Below, piece by piece: positions 1 through 8,630 of a stretch of DNA of 64,000 bases. The position numbers and the translations under genes were made by a program. Origin of the DNA: JAEZBP01 sp963832725 (GTDB lineage Bacteria; Myxococcota_A; Polyangia; Polyangiales; Sandaracinaceae); NCBI GenBank assembly GCA_963832725.1, contig CAWHVG010000005.1:2542001-2606000 (forward strand), given 5' to 3'. The notes beneath the pieces are model-generated. The model was not told the origin of the DNA. It saw only the letters and a program-made list of their open reading frames with translations, and searched no databases. The number at the start of each line of letters is the position of its first letter. Positions within the stretch are counted from its first letter, which is position 1.

Positions 1-18
1 AGATGTTGCGAGGGACCT

Positions 19-606
19 TCAGCGGACCAGCTCGTCGATCGGCACCTCGCACACGTCCCGGCGACCGCATCCGGCGCACTCACCGCCACGCCAGAGATGA
101 TCGAAGAGCGCCTGAACCTCGTCGAGGAGCTCCTCGTCGCGGGTCCACAGCCCGAGCTCGAAGTTGCGGCGTCCTTCGCCCTTGGCGCCGAGCCCGGCGC
201 CGGTCCAGTTGGCCGAGCCGAGGTAGAGCTGCCGGCCGTCGACGATGACCGTCTTCAGGTGCAGGCGCGGGCACTGCCTCAGATCGATCCCACCCGCGAC
301 CAGCCGTGGGTGCCGGTCGAACTCGTCCCGAAACGCACGCGAAGGAAAGCCGCCGTGCAGGATCCGGAGCTCCACGCCGCGCTCGGCCAGCTCGTCGAAG
401 ACCTCCAGCACGGAGCGCCAGCGGGCGCGGCCTCGCCGCCGGCCCGGGCGGGCGTTGGCGTCCTCCACCATCAGCCCCTTGAGGTTCGCGGTGGCGATCC
501 AGACGCTCACCCGCGCCTGCATCACGGCCTGCACGACCTCTTCGTAGTGGCCTCGGCCGCCGATCAACGAGAGCCGCACGTCGCGCGGCGGGCGCGCGAA
601 GTCCAT
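19..606 (-). CDS. phospholipase D-like domain protein, single HKD motif
   Basis: 195 residues starting at ATG 606, whose codon overlaps the TGA of the upstream dehydrogenase gene, so the two are probably translationally coupled. One HKD catalytic signature is visible: H116, K118 and D123 in HLKTVIVDG, followed by the usual GSANW segment. The first half (VSVWIATANLKG) fits the other PLD half-site fold but lacks its own HxK, so activity would need a dimer, as in Nuc-type nucleases. The C-terminus carries four Cys in a short stretch (GECAGCGRRDVC), which could bind a metal. No signal peptide is seen, so a cytoplasmic phosphodiesterase or nuclease-like role is likely. Substrate unknown. Last gene of a three-gene minus-strand operon. 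Confidence 0.8.
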   Translation of the reverse strand: MDFARPPRDVRLSLIGGRGHYEEVVQAVMQARVSVWIATANLKGLMVEDANARPGRRRGRARWRSVLEVFDELAERGVELRILHGGFPSRAFRDEFDRHPRLVAGGIDLRQCPRLHLKTVIVDGRQLYLGSANWTGAGLGAKGEGRRNFELGLWTRDEELLDEVQALFDHLWRGGECAGCGRRDVCEVPIDELVR

Positions 607-1575
607 CACGGGGCGAGCTCCGGGATCGGATGGAGCGGCGCGTCTCCGCGGGCCACCCGGAGCGCGTCTTCGAGCGCGGTGCGGGCCATCCTCCCGCGGG
701 CCTCCACGGTCGCGCTGCCGAGGTGCGGCAAGAGCACCACGTCGTCGCGCCCGATCAGCGTCGGATGCACGGCGGGCTCCTCCTCGTAGACGTCCAGCCC
801 GGCGCCCATCAAGGGCCCGTCCTCCAGCGCGCCGGCGAGCGCGGCCTCGTCGACCAGCGGCCCGCGCGCGGTGTTGATCAAGATTCGAGCCGGGCGACAT
901 CTGCGAGAGCTCGACAGCGCCGAAGCGATGCCGCGTCTCCTCGGAGAGCGGCGCGTGGATGCTGATCACGTCCGAGCGCCCGAGGAGATCGTCGAACGAG
1001 ACGCGCTCGGCCCCGAGCGCGCGCTCGATCTCCTTCGGCGCCGCGCTCCGCGAGCAGTAGACGACCCGCATCCCGAACCCCAGCGCGCGCCGGGCCACCG
1101 CGCGGCCGATGCGCCCGAAACCGTAGACGCCGAGCGTCCGCGCCGCGAGAGCTCCATCCCGAGCAACATCGTCGGCGACCAGCCCACGAAGCGACCGCTG
1201 CGCAAGAGCGCCTCGCCCTCCCGCAGTCGGCGGCCGACGGCAAGGATCAGCGCGAACGCCAGATCGGCCGTGGCGTCGGTCAGCACGTCCGGCGTGTGGG
1301 TCACTAGCACGCCGCGGGCTCGGCAGGCCTCGACGTCGACGTTGTCGTAGCCGACCGCGACCTGCGCCACGTGCCGGACCGAGGGCAGCGCGTCGAGGAG
1401 GGCGCCGTCCACCCGATCGCTGACCAGGGTCAGCAGGGTCGAGCAGCCGGCCGCCTCGCGGACGATCTCCTCTCGCGAAGGCGGGCGGTCCGCACCGAAG
1501 ACCGAGAGAGGCACCTCGTCTCCGACCACCTCGCGCGGATTCGATTGAGAGCGGGCGCGTGACGAAGAAGCTCAC
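606..1575 (-). CDS. D-isomer 2-hydroxyacid dehydrogenase (frameshifted)
   Basis: NAD(P)-dependent reductase of the glyoxylate/hydroxypyruvate reductase type. The GTG start at 1575 overlaps the stop of the upstream gene as GTGA. The protein must be read in pieces: VSFFVTRPLSIESAR (to about 1535), VVGDEVPLSVFGADRPPSRE to GMELSRR (to about 1145), then TLGVYGFGRIGRAVARR with the Rossmann G-x-G-x-x-G, then from about 885 NTARGPLVDEAAL and DVYEEEPAVHP. The catalytic-site segments NTARGPLVD and LLPHLGSAT are present. Because every family segment is in order and only single-base shifts separate them, sequencing indels are more likely than decay. Substrate preference cannot be read from sequence. Confidence 0.8.
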
Positions 1576-2480
1576 TTCTTCCTGTGCTTCTTCCACTCGT
1601 CCACGAACTCCCAGTCGGCCACCAGCCCCTTGCGCATCAGGAGCGAGAGGAGCGCCGCCACCAGCGAGTCCAGCCCGTCATCCGAAATCACGTCCGATAC
1701 ATCCTCGCCGGCCGCGCGAGCGCTCAGGGCGTGGATCAGATCGCGGGTGGTCAGGCCGCGCTCGACCTTCTCTTCCTTCTTCTGCTCACTCCCCGGCGAA
1801 GGCAGGCGAACCTGCGTCCCGTCGAGAAGGGTCAGGGTCAAGAAGCGCGGGCCGCCCGTCTTCGGCGGCGGCGGCTGTGAGGGTGTGGCGCTCCGCACCG
1901 GCTCGGGCGGAGGCGCATCGTCTTGGTGCTCCTCGATGTCAGCCTCGGCGAGCTCCTCGATCTCCTCGACCTTCTTCGTCGGCGGGGGCGCAGGCTTCTC
2001 GGGCGCCGCAGGCTTCTGGGCCTCGAGCGGCGGCAGCCCGAGGTAGTAGACGCGGATGGCGTTCTCGATGTCGCTCGGGGAAGCCACCATCGGCTTGACC
2101 GGCAGCCCCGACGCGTCCGCCACGAGCTGCAGCGCGTCGAAGTTCAGCGGGTCGTCCATCGCCACGTAGAGCGTATCGCCCTGGCGACGGACATGTCGCA
2201 CGTACACCGGCACCAGGCGATATTGCTCCGCGAGATCGGCCGGGATGCGCTCCAGCAGCTCCCGGGAGAAGTCGATGTGATACAGGTTGGCCCAGGGGAT
2301 GCTGAGCTGGTTGGAGAGGACCTGCGTCATCTGGCCCTCGCTGACGTATCCCAGCGATACCAGCGTCTCGCCGAGCCGCTGACCGGTCTTCTTCTGATGG
2401 GCCAGCGCCTCCTGGACCTGCGCCTCGCTCACCAGCCCCGCCGCCACCAGCATGTCGCCCAGTCGAAGCCGTTCGCTCAC
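1572..2480 (-). CDS. stand-alone GspE-N / MshEN-type domain protein
   Basis: 302 residues from GTG 2480, preceded by a purine-rich AGGAG. Residues 5-65 hold two copies of the pattern RLGxxLVxxGxVxExQ, the signature of the N-terminal domain of type II secretion/type IV pilus ATPases (GspE-N); in MshE this double motif binds cyclic di-GMP (known from the family). There is no ATPase domain: after residue ~150 comes a Pro/Ala/Glu-rich linker and a C-terminal helical part rich in Leu and Ser, ending DEWKKHRKK. Such stand-alone proteins are common in myxobacteria. Inferred role: c-di-GMP-responsive adaptor, perhaps for motility or secretion; not proven. First gene of the three-gene minus-strand operon and divergent from hslO. 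Confidence 0.7.
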   Translation of the reverse strand: MSERLRLGDMLVAAGLVSEAQVQEALAHQKKTGQRLGETLVSLGYVSEGQMTQVLSNQLSIPWANLYHIDFSRELLERIPADLAEQYRLVPVYVRHVRRQGDTLYVAMDDPLNFDALQLVADASGLPVKPMVASPSDIENAIRVYYLGLPPLEAQKPAAPEKPAPPPTKKVEEIEELAEADIEEHQDDAPPPEPVRSATPSQPPPPKTGGPRFLTLTLLDGTQVRLPSPGSEQKKEEKVERGLTTRDLIHALSARAAGEDVSDVISDDGLDSLVAALLSLLMRKGLVADWEFVDEWKKHRKK

Positions 2481-2620
2481 TCCTGCTCCTTCGCCCGACC
2501 CGCGCGGGTCCTGCGATCGCAGTCTGCAACGCTCGGCCGAGCCCTGGCAAAGATCCGCCGCGGATCCTCGCTCCGATTTCGGGTGGTTTCGGGGAAGTGC
2601 TGCTCTAAGAGTTGGATCCC

Positions 2621-3484
2621 ATGACCGACACGACCCACTCCGACCGCGCCGTGACCGCCGTGACGCACGACGGCGCCTTCCGCGTCATCGTGGTGCGGAC
2701 CACGGAGACCGTCCGCGAGGTGATCCGCACGCAGGAGGTGTCGGGCGCCAACGCGGAGCATCTGGCCGATGTGCTGACGGGCACGATCCTGGTGCGCCTC
2801 ACCATGGCGCCGACCTACCGGGTGCAGGGCATCGTGCGCGGTGCGGGCAACCGGGGGACGCTCCTCGGCGACAGCCAACCGGACGGGAGCGCCCGCGGGC
2901 TGGTCCAGCGGCCGGGCGGATTGGAAGAGGTCTCGCTCAGCTCGGGCGCGTTACTGCAGATGATGCGGACTTTGCCGAACGGCGCCGTGGTGCAGGGCGT
3001 GGTCGAGGTGCCGAAGGGCGACGTGAGCGCCGCGCTGATGGGCTACTTCCAATCGTCGGAGCAGATCACCTCGGTGACCAGCGTGGGCGCCTCGTTCGAG
3101 GACGGCGAGATCCGAGCGGCCGGCGGCTACATCGTGCAGCTCCTGCCGGAGGTCAGCCGGGCCCCGCTGGCGGTGATGACCGAGCGACTCGACGCGGACT
3201 TCTCGGACCGCGAGGCCGTGCTGAGGACGATCCAGACCGATCCCGCCGGGCTGATGAGCGAGATCCTGAGCGACATGCCCTTCGAGCAGACCCAGGAGCA
3301 GGCGCTCCGCTTCGGGTGTCACTGCAGCTCCGTCCGCGTCCTGGCGAGCCTCTCGACCCTGCCGAAGGAAGACATCCGCGAGCTCATGGAGTCCGAGGAG
3401 CAGCTCTTCATCACCTGCGACTACTGCGGGCAGAACTACGAGATGTCGCCCAAGTCGTTGGCCGGGCTGCTCTCCTCCAGCTGA
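2621..3484 (+). CDS. hslO: Hsp33 redox-regulated chaperone
   Basis: 287 residues from ATG 2621; a TTG at 2612 in frame is a weaker choice. The Hsp33 N-terminal fold is followed by the conserved zinc-binding switch: C233-x-C235 in FGCHCS and C266-x-x-C269 in CDYCG. In the family these four Cys hold Zn in the reduced state and form disulfides under oxidative stress, which activates the cytoplasmic holdase. All four are present, so the protein should be functional. Length is normal for the family. It is transcribed divergently from the GspE-N operon with about 140 bp between them. The extra N-terminal residues THSDRAVTAVTHD are unremarkable. Confidence 0.95.
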   Translation: MTDTTHSDRAVTAVTHDGAFRVIVVRTTETVREVIRTQEVSGANAEHLADVLTGTILVRLTMAPTYRVQGIVRGAGNRGTLLGDSQPDGSARGLVQRPGGLEEVSLSSGALLQMMRTLPNGAVVQGVVEVPKGDVSAALMGYFQSSEQITSVTSVGASFEDGEIRAAGGYIVQLLPEVSRAPLAVMTERLDADFSDREAVLRTIQTDPAGLMSEILSDMPFEQTQEQALRFGCHCSSVRVLASLSTLPKEDIRELMESEEQLFITCDYCGQNYEMSPKSLAGLLSSS

Positions 3485-3611
3485 CCCGGCTCGGAGGCGG
3501 CGGAGCGAGGGGCCTCGCCGGACTGACGAACGGCCCGGCTCGAGCGAGGCGCTTCCGGCGAGCTCGCCATCATCGTCGCCGTCATCCTCGCCATCATCGA
3601 GGCGGTCGCGT

Positions 3612-4617
3612 TCAGGTCGCCCGCATCGCGCGCACGGCCTCGCGCACCGACGAGAGGGTGGCCAGCACCGCCGACGGCTCGTACCCACAGTGCGCCATGC
3701 AGTTGCTGCACCGCGGATCGCGCCCGCGGCCGAAGCGCTCCCAGTCGGTCGTGTCCAGCAGCTCCCGGTAGGTCTCGGCGTAGCCGTCGGCCATCAGGTA
3801 GCAGGGGCGCTGCCAGCCGAAGAGCGAGTAGCTCGGGATCGCCCACGGCGTGCAATCCAGATCGGTCTTCCCTTCCAGGAAGTCGAGGAAGAGCGGGCTC
3901 TGATTGAGCCGCCAGCGCTGCCGCCGGCCTCCGCGCGAACACCTCCCGGAAGAGCCGCCGCGCCTCGGGCACGCTCAGGAACTCCTCGGGCTGCGGCGCC
4001 TTCTCGTAAGCGAAGCCCGGCGAGATCATCATCCCGTTCACGTCCAGCTCGTCGTTCAAGAAGTCGAGCACGCCGCGCACGTCCTCGGCCGTGTCGCTCT
4101 TGAAGACGGTCGTGTTGGTCGTCACCGAGAAGCCGCGCCGCTTCGCCTCGCGGATGGCCGCCACGGCCTTGTCGAAGACGCCCTCGCGGCAGACGCTCGC
4201 GTCGTGGCGCTCGCGGAGGCCGTCGATGTGCACCGTGAACGAGAAGCGCGGGTCCGGCTCGAAGAGGTCCATCTTCTTCTTCAGCAGGAGGCCGTTCGTA
4301 CACAGGAAGACGATGCGGTCGCGCCTCAGCAGCGCGCGCACCATCCGGTCAATCTCGGGATGGATCAGCGGCTCGCCGCCCGCGATGGAGACCATCGGCG
4401 CGCCGCACTCCTCCATGGCGGAGACGACCTGCTCCACCGACAGCCGCTGCTTGAGGATGGACTTCGGGTACTGGATCTTCCCGCACCCGCCGCACTCGAG
4501 GTTGCACGCGAAGAGAGGCTCCACCTCGACCAGAATCGGGAACTTCGGGTCGCGCGAGAGCTTCTTCTTCAGGAGGTACTTGCCGAGCACGATCTGCTGT
4601 GAAGCCGGAATACCCAC
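3612..4617 (-). CDS. hpnH: HpnH, radical SAM adenosylhopane synthase (one frameshift)
   Basis: Radical SAM enzyme that joins 5'-deoxyadenosine to a C30 hopene to give adenosylhopane, the first step of extended hopanoid synthesis (family knowledge). GTG start at 4617 with GGAGA upstream gives GIPASQQIVLGKYLLKKKL, the usual HpnH beginning. The cluster motif is C38-x3-C42-x2-C45 (CNLECGGC); SIAGGEPLIHPEI follows. Near 3920-3935 the frame shifts, after which LNQSPLFLDFLEGK, GWQRPCYLMADGY and the C-terminal Cys group CSNCMAHCGYEP complete the protein to 3612. A single-base assembly error is the likeliest cause. It follows hpnG by 19 bp and is the last gene of the hopanoid operon. Confidence 0.9.
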
Positions 4618-4636
4618 GTCGTCTCCAATCTCGCGA

Positions 4637-5266
4637 TCAGTAGGAAGAGAGCGCGGCGAGGTCGGGGGTCCAACCTGCGAGGGCCCGCCCGACGGCCGTG
4701 AGGGCGCGGAACGCCCGCACCCCACCGCGCAGGGTCGTCCACACCCGCCAGAGCTCGGCCGAGGGGCCGTCGACCACCACCCGGACCACCGCGAAGAGCC
4801 GCTCCTGTCCGAGCGGCGCCAACCAGGCCGACTCCATGTCCACCACGTCCGCGCCCAGCGCGGCGAGGCGCGCCCGCCCCTCGCCGGTGACCAGCCGCGG
4901 GCTCGATGCCACGGGCGCGCGATGCACGGCGACGCCCGCCGCGCCGAGGAGCGAGCAGACCGGCTCGAGCGCGCAAGGATGCTCGCCTCGAGGCCCGAGC
5001 ACGCTGCGTGCGACCACCACGTCGCCGGGCGAGAGGTCGGGCGTCAGCGCGCCGCCGAAGCCGGCCACGATCACCGCCCGCGCTCGATGGCAGGCCAGTC
5101 GGGTCGCCGCCCGGCGCGCACGATCGGGACCGACCCCGACGCGGACCACCGTCAGCCCGGACTGGTTCAACGCCGACCGGCTCAGCGCCGCCGCCTCGAC
5201 CGCCAGGGGCGCGAGCACCAGCACGTCGGCGGGCGTCAGGGCCGCTTCGCTGGGCGAGAGCACCAC
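4637..5266 (-). CDS. hpnG: HpnG-type adenosylhopane nucleosidase/phosphorylase
   Basis: 209 residues, GTG start at 5266, one base after the stop of shc. It has the purine-nucleoside-phosphorylase fold pattern: VLAPLAVEAAAL at the start, the GFGGAL turn near residue 70, SPGDVVV, and VVDMESAW near residue 145, the Met-Glu pair that contacts ribose in nucleosidases. In hopanoid clusters this protein releases adenine from adenosylhopane to give ribosylhopane. Assignment rests on fold motifs plus position between shc and hpnH. Somewhat short but without missing segments. Confidence 0.85.
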   Translation of the reverse strand: MVLSPSEAALTPADVLVLAPLAVEAAALSRSALNQSGLTVVRVGVGPDRARRAATRLACHRARAVIVAGFGGALTPDLSPGDVVVARSVLGPRGEHPCALEPVCSLLGAAGVAVHRAPVASSPRLVTGEGRARLAALGADVVDMESAWLAPLGQERLFAVVRVVVDGPSAELWRVWTTLRGGVRAFRALTAVGRALAGWTPDLAALSSY

Positions 5267-5267
5267 G

Positions 5268-7235
5268 TCACCCGGCCTTCTGCCCGGCGACCCTCAGCCG
5301 GACCAACGGCTCGCCAGCGTTCGAATCGAGGATGGTCACGCTCGCACCACTCTTTCGCGCTCTGGCGTGACGGCCGAGCGCCATCAGCGGAAAGACCTGC
5401 GCGTAGAGGTGGTAGTCGATGTAGAAGTCCGACGGAAACCCCGTGCCGGTGAAGTGGATGTCTTCCCAGCTTCCGTCTTCGCGCTGAGCCTCGATCAGAT
5501 GCGCGATCCCGCGCTCGACCGTCTCGTCCTCCTCGCCGGCCGCGATCAACGCCATCAACGCCCACGCCGTCTGGGAAGGCGTGCTCGCACCCACCCCGAC
5601 GTAGGCGGCGTCGTCGTAGGAGCGCACGTCCTCGCCCCAGCCGCCGTCTTCGTTCTGGTGCGCGCGCAGCCACTCCACCGCGCGCCGAATGGCCGGGTGA
5701 CCGCGCGCCCACCTCGGCCGCGATCAGCGCCGGGACCACCGCGCCCGTCCCGTAGACGTGGTTGACGCCCCAGCGCCCGAACCAGATCCGCCCGCCTCTT
5801 GGTGTGCCAGCAGCCACGCCACGCCCGCTTTGGTGGCCCGATGGCCGGCCAGCCCCTCGTGGGCCAAGAGCTCCACCGCGTGGGCCGTCACGTCGGCGCT
5901 CGGCTCGTCGATGACCTCGCCGAAGTCGCAGAAGGGGATCGCGCGGCAGAGCTCTCGCGTGTTGTCGGCGTCGAACGCGCCCCAGCCGCCGTCCTCGCTC
6001 TGCATGCCGAGGACCCACCGCACCCCGCGGGCCACGGCCGACTCCAGCCGCGCCGGATCGGGGTAGGCCACGCGCCGCAGCGAGAGCGCCACCTCCGCCG
6101 TGTCGTCCACGTCGGGATAGTTCAGGTTCGCGTACTCGAACGCCCAGCCGCCGGGCGGCAAATCGGGGCGGCGAATGGCCCAATCCCCCTTCACGCGGAC
6201 CTCGTTGTCGAGCAGCCAATCGGTCGCGCGGACCACGGCGGGATCGTCCCGACGCAGCCCGGCGTCCGAGAGCGCTTGCAACGCCAACCCCGTATCCCAC
6301 ACGGGCGATTGACAGGCCTCCAGGCGCCGGCCTCGCTCGTCCTCGATGGTGAAGCGGTCGAGACCCTCCAAACCGACGCGCATCACGGGGTGATCGAGCG
6401 GGTAGCCGCGCAGGTGAAGCGCGATCATCGAGTAAACCCACGGCGGCTGGATGCCGCCCCACGAGCCGTCCGCCTCCTGGCGGCGAACGATCCACCGCTC
6501 CGCCTCCGCGAGCGCCCGCTCGCGCAGAGGACGAAGAGGACGGCGCGCGTAGATCGCCAGCACGTGGTCGAGGGCACCGAACGCCGCCCCCATCCACGAG
6601 GAGGGACGCTCCGAGGGCGCCGGACCGTCGTCGAGCTCGCTCAGATCGAGCTCGAGCCGATGCACCGGCCGGTAGGTCATGACCACCGTCAGCGCGACGA
6701 TGGTCTGGCGCGCCCAGCACGCGAAGTCGTAGATGTTGAGCGGGAACCACGAGGGGAGGAGCATCATCTCCGGCGGCAGCACCGGCAGCTTCGCCCAGGG
6801 CCAGAGCCCGAAGAGCGCCAGCCAGATCCGCGTGAACACCCTCGTGGCGCGGACGCCGCCGTGCTCGCGGACGTAGGTCGCCGCGCGGGCCATGTGCGGC
6901 GCCTCCTTCGCGTCGCCGGCCAGGCGCAGCACGAGGTAGGCCTCCACCGTCGTCGAGAGATCGGCCGGCGCATCGAACGCGTTGGCCCACGTGCCGTCCT
7001 CTCGCTGCTGGGCGCGGATCCACCTCGCCGCCGCCTCCGTCTCGCGCTCGCCGCGGATCCCCAACAGCTCGCGGAGGAGCAGATCCTCCGCGTCCATCGT
7101 CACGTTGGTCTCCAGCTCGCCGCGGAAGTGGCCGTCGTCGCGCTGGTTCTTCAGCAGCGAATCGATCCCGCGCTTCAACGCATGTTGCGTGTCGATGCTC
7201 TGCCCGTCCGCGTCGAGTCGATTCACTTCGTGCAT
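5268..7235 (-). CDS. shc: squalene-hopene cyclase (two frameshifts)
   Basis: Membrane-associated terpene cyclase that turns squalene into hopene/hopanol. ATG 7235 follows GGGGGA. The protein shows repeated QW motifs (QREDGTWANAFD, QEADGSWGGIQPPW, QSEDGGWGAFD, QNEDGGWGED, QREDGSWED) and the proton-donating DVDDTA motif at residues 375-380, matching the position of the catalytic Asp in the Alicyclobacillus enzyme. The reading frame shifts near 5795 (EAGGS to WFGRWGVNHVYG) and near 5700 (to VEWLRAHQNEDGG), after which the normal C-terminus GTGFPSDFYIDYHLYAQVFP follows. All motifs survive, so indel errors are likely. First gene of the shc-hpnG-hpnH operon. Confidence 0.92.
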
Positions 7236-7428
7236 TCGTCCCCCGAGGAAAAGTGAACGCAGGACGTCTCGCGGCGAACGGCGGGCGCCGAGACGGCGTT
7301 GGGACCTCCGTGGATAGACCCGACGGGAGCAGCGCCAATGACCGCCGGCTCGGAAATCCGCCACGCGGCTCCATCCACGGGAGCAGATTCGTTCGACCCG
7401 GTGACGAGCGCCGTTCCGAGCGCTCGGC

Positions 7429-8247
7429 TCAGCGTTCGCCGCGCGGCGCCGGGAGGATGGCGCGGACGGCGGCGCGGGTGCCGCGACGGACCAGCTCCGG
7501 CCAGAGGCCGCGCAGGGCGTGGGCCACGCTCAGGCGGGCGGGCACGACGGCTCGCCGCTCACCGGCCCGGAGCGCGCGAAGGGTCCGCGTGGCGACCACC
7601 TCGGGCGCGATGGCACCGCGGACGGCGGCCGGGACCAGGCGCTCGCGCTCGTGCCGCGCGAAGTCGGTGCGGACGGCGCCGGGGCAGACCGTCAGGACGT
7701 GGACGCCGAGCGGCTCCAGCTCCAGCGAGAGCGCGTCCGCGAACCCGACCAGCGCGAACTTCGACGCCGAGTACACGGCCTCGCCCGGGACCGGGACCAG
7801 CCCGGCGATCGAGCCCATGAACACCACGAAGCCGCGGCGACGCGCGGTCATGGCCGGGACCAGCGCCCGCGTGAACGCCATCGCGCCCACGACGTTCACG
7901 TCCAGGAGCGCTCGCGCGGCGGGCAGCGCGTCCTCGACGAAGAGCCGGTGGCGGCCGACGCCCGCGTTGTTGATCAAGAGCTCGACGGGGCCGAGCTGCT
8001 CTTCGATGGCGCGGGCCGTCGTCTCCACCGCCGCGGAGTCGGCCACGTCGCAGACGAAGACGCTCGCCTCTCCCCCCAGCCGCTCCACGTCGCCGGCGAC
8101 CTCCCTTAGCTTCGCCTCGCGCCGCGCCACCAACGCCACGCGGGCCTTCTCGGCGGCCAGCGCCAACGCCAGCTCGCGGCCGATGCCCGACGACGCACCG
8201 GTGACGACGGCGGTGATCCCCTCGAAGCGCGCGAGCCCTCGTCCCAC
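7429..8247 (-). CDS. short-chain dehydrogenase/reductase
   Basis: 272 residues from GTG 8247. Classical SDR features: TGASSGIG cofactor motif near residue 15, NNAGVG near 90, Ser in GSIAGLVPVP and the active-site YSASK (Y-x-x-x-K) near 155-160, then CPGAVRTDF. The Arg-containing segment ALVARREAKL after beta-2 suggests NADP(H) preference. The C-terminal extension ending ILPAPRGER is typical of the long-tailed DltE-like SDRs that act on lipids or ketones; the substrate is unknown. The gene sits alone, downstream of the 43-bp repeat array and upstream of (but about 190 bp from) shc on the same strand. Confidence 0.88.
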   Translation of the reverse strand: MGRGLARFEGITAVVTGASSGIGRELALALAAEKARVALVARREAKLREVAGDVERLGGEASVFVCDVADSAAVETTARAIEEQLGPVELLINNAGVGRHRLFVEDALPAARALLDVNVVGAMAFTRALVPAMTARRRGFVVFMGSIAGLVPVPGEAVYSASKFALVGFADALSLELEPLGVHVLTVCPGAVRTDFARHERERLVPAAVRGAIAPEVVATRTLRALRAGERRAVVPARLSVAHALRGLWPELVRRGTRAAVRAILPAPRGER

Positions 8248-8312
8248 GCCGCGCAGCGTACCGCCGGCTCCCCTGCCGACCAGTCCCCAACGGGAGGGAT
8301 GGAACCTCTCGG

Positions 8313-8614
8313 CTGGCGCAGGAGGGATCGAAGCCCCTCCCATCGCGCACCATCACCGCCACCCGAGGGATCGAAGCCCCTCCCATGCGCGCGCGATCAC
8401 CGCCACCCGAGGGATCGAAGCCCCTCCCATGCCGCGCGATCACCGCCACCCGAGGGATCGATGCCCCTCCCATGCCGCATGATCACCGCCACCCGAGGGA
8501 TCGAAGCCCCTCCCATGCCGCATGATCACCGCCACCCGAGGGATCGAAGCCCCTCCCATGCCGCACGATCACCGCCACCCGAGGGATCGAAGCCCCTCCG
8601 ACGCCGCGCGATCA
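8313..8614. repeat. 43-bp tandem repeat array, about seven units
   Basis: Six near-identical units begin at 8356, 8400, 8443, 8486, 8529 and 8572 (spacing 44, 43, 43, 43, 43), with a degenerate first unit from about 8319. Each begins CCGCCACCCGAGGGATCG, continues AAGCCCCTCCCATG and ends near GATCA. Inside each unit GAGGG pairs with CCCTC around an 8-base loop, so every unit can form a small hairpin. The period is not a multiple of three, so the array is not coding. It occupies the whole gap between the stop of the propeller lipoprotein gene (8631) and the SDR start (8247), both on the minus strand. Confidence 0.9.
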
Positions 8615-8630
8615 CCGACGGGCGCGACCT

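Noticed and set aside
8313..8614. CRISPR array
   Set aside because: Units are directly adjacent copies with no unique spacers, and there are no cas genes.
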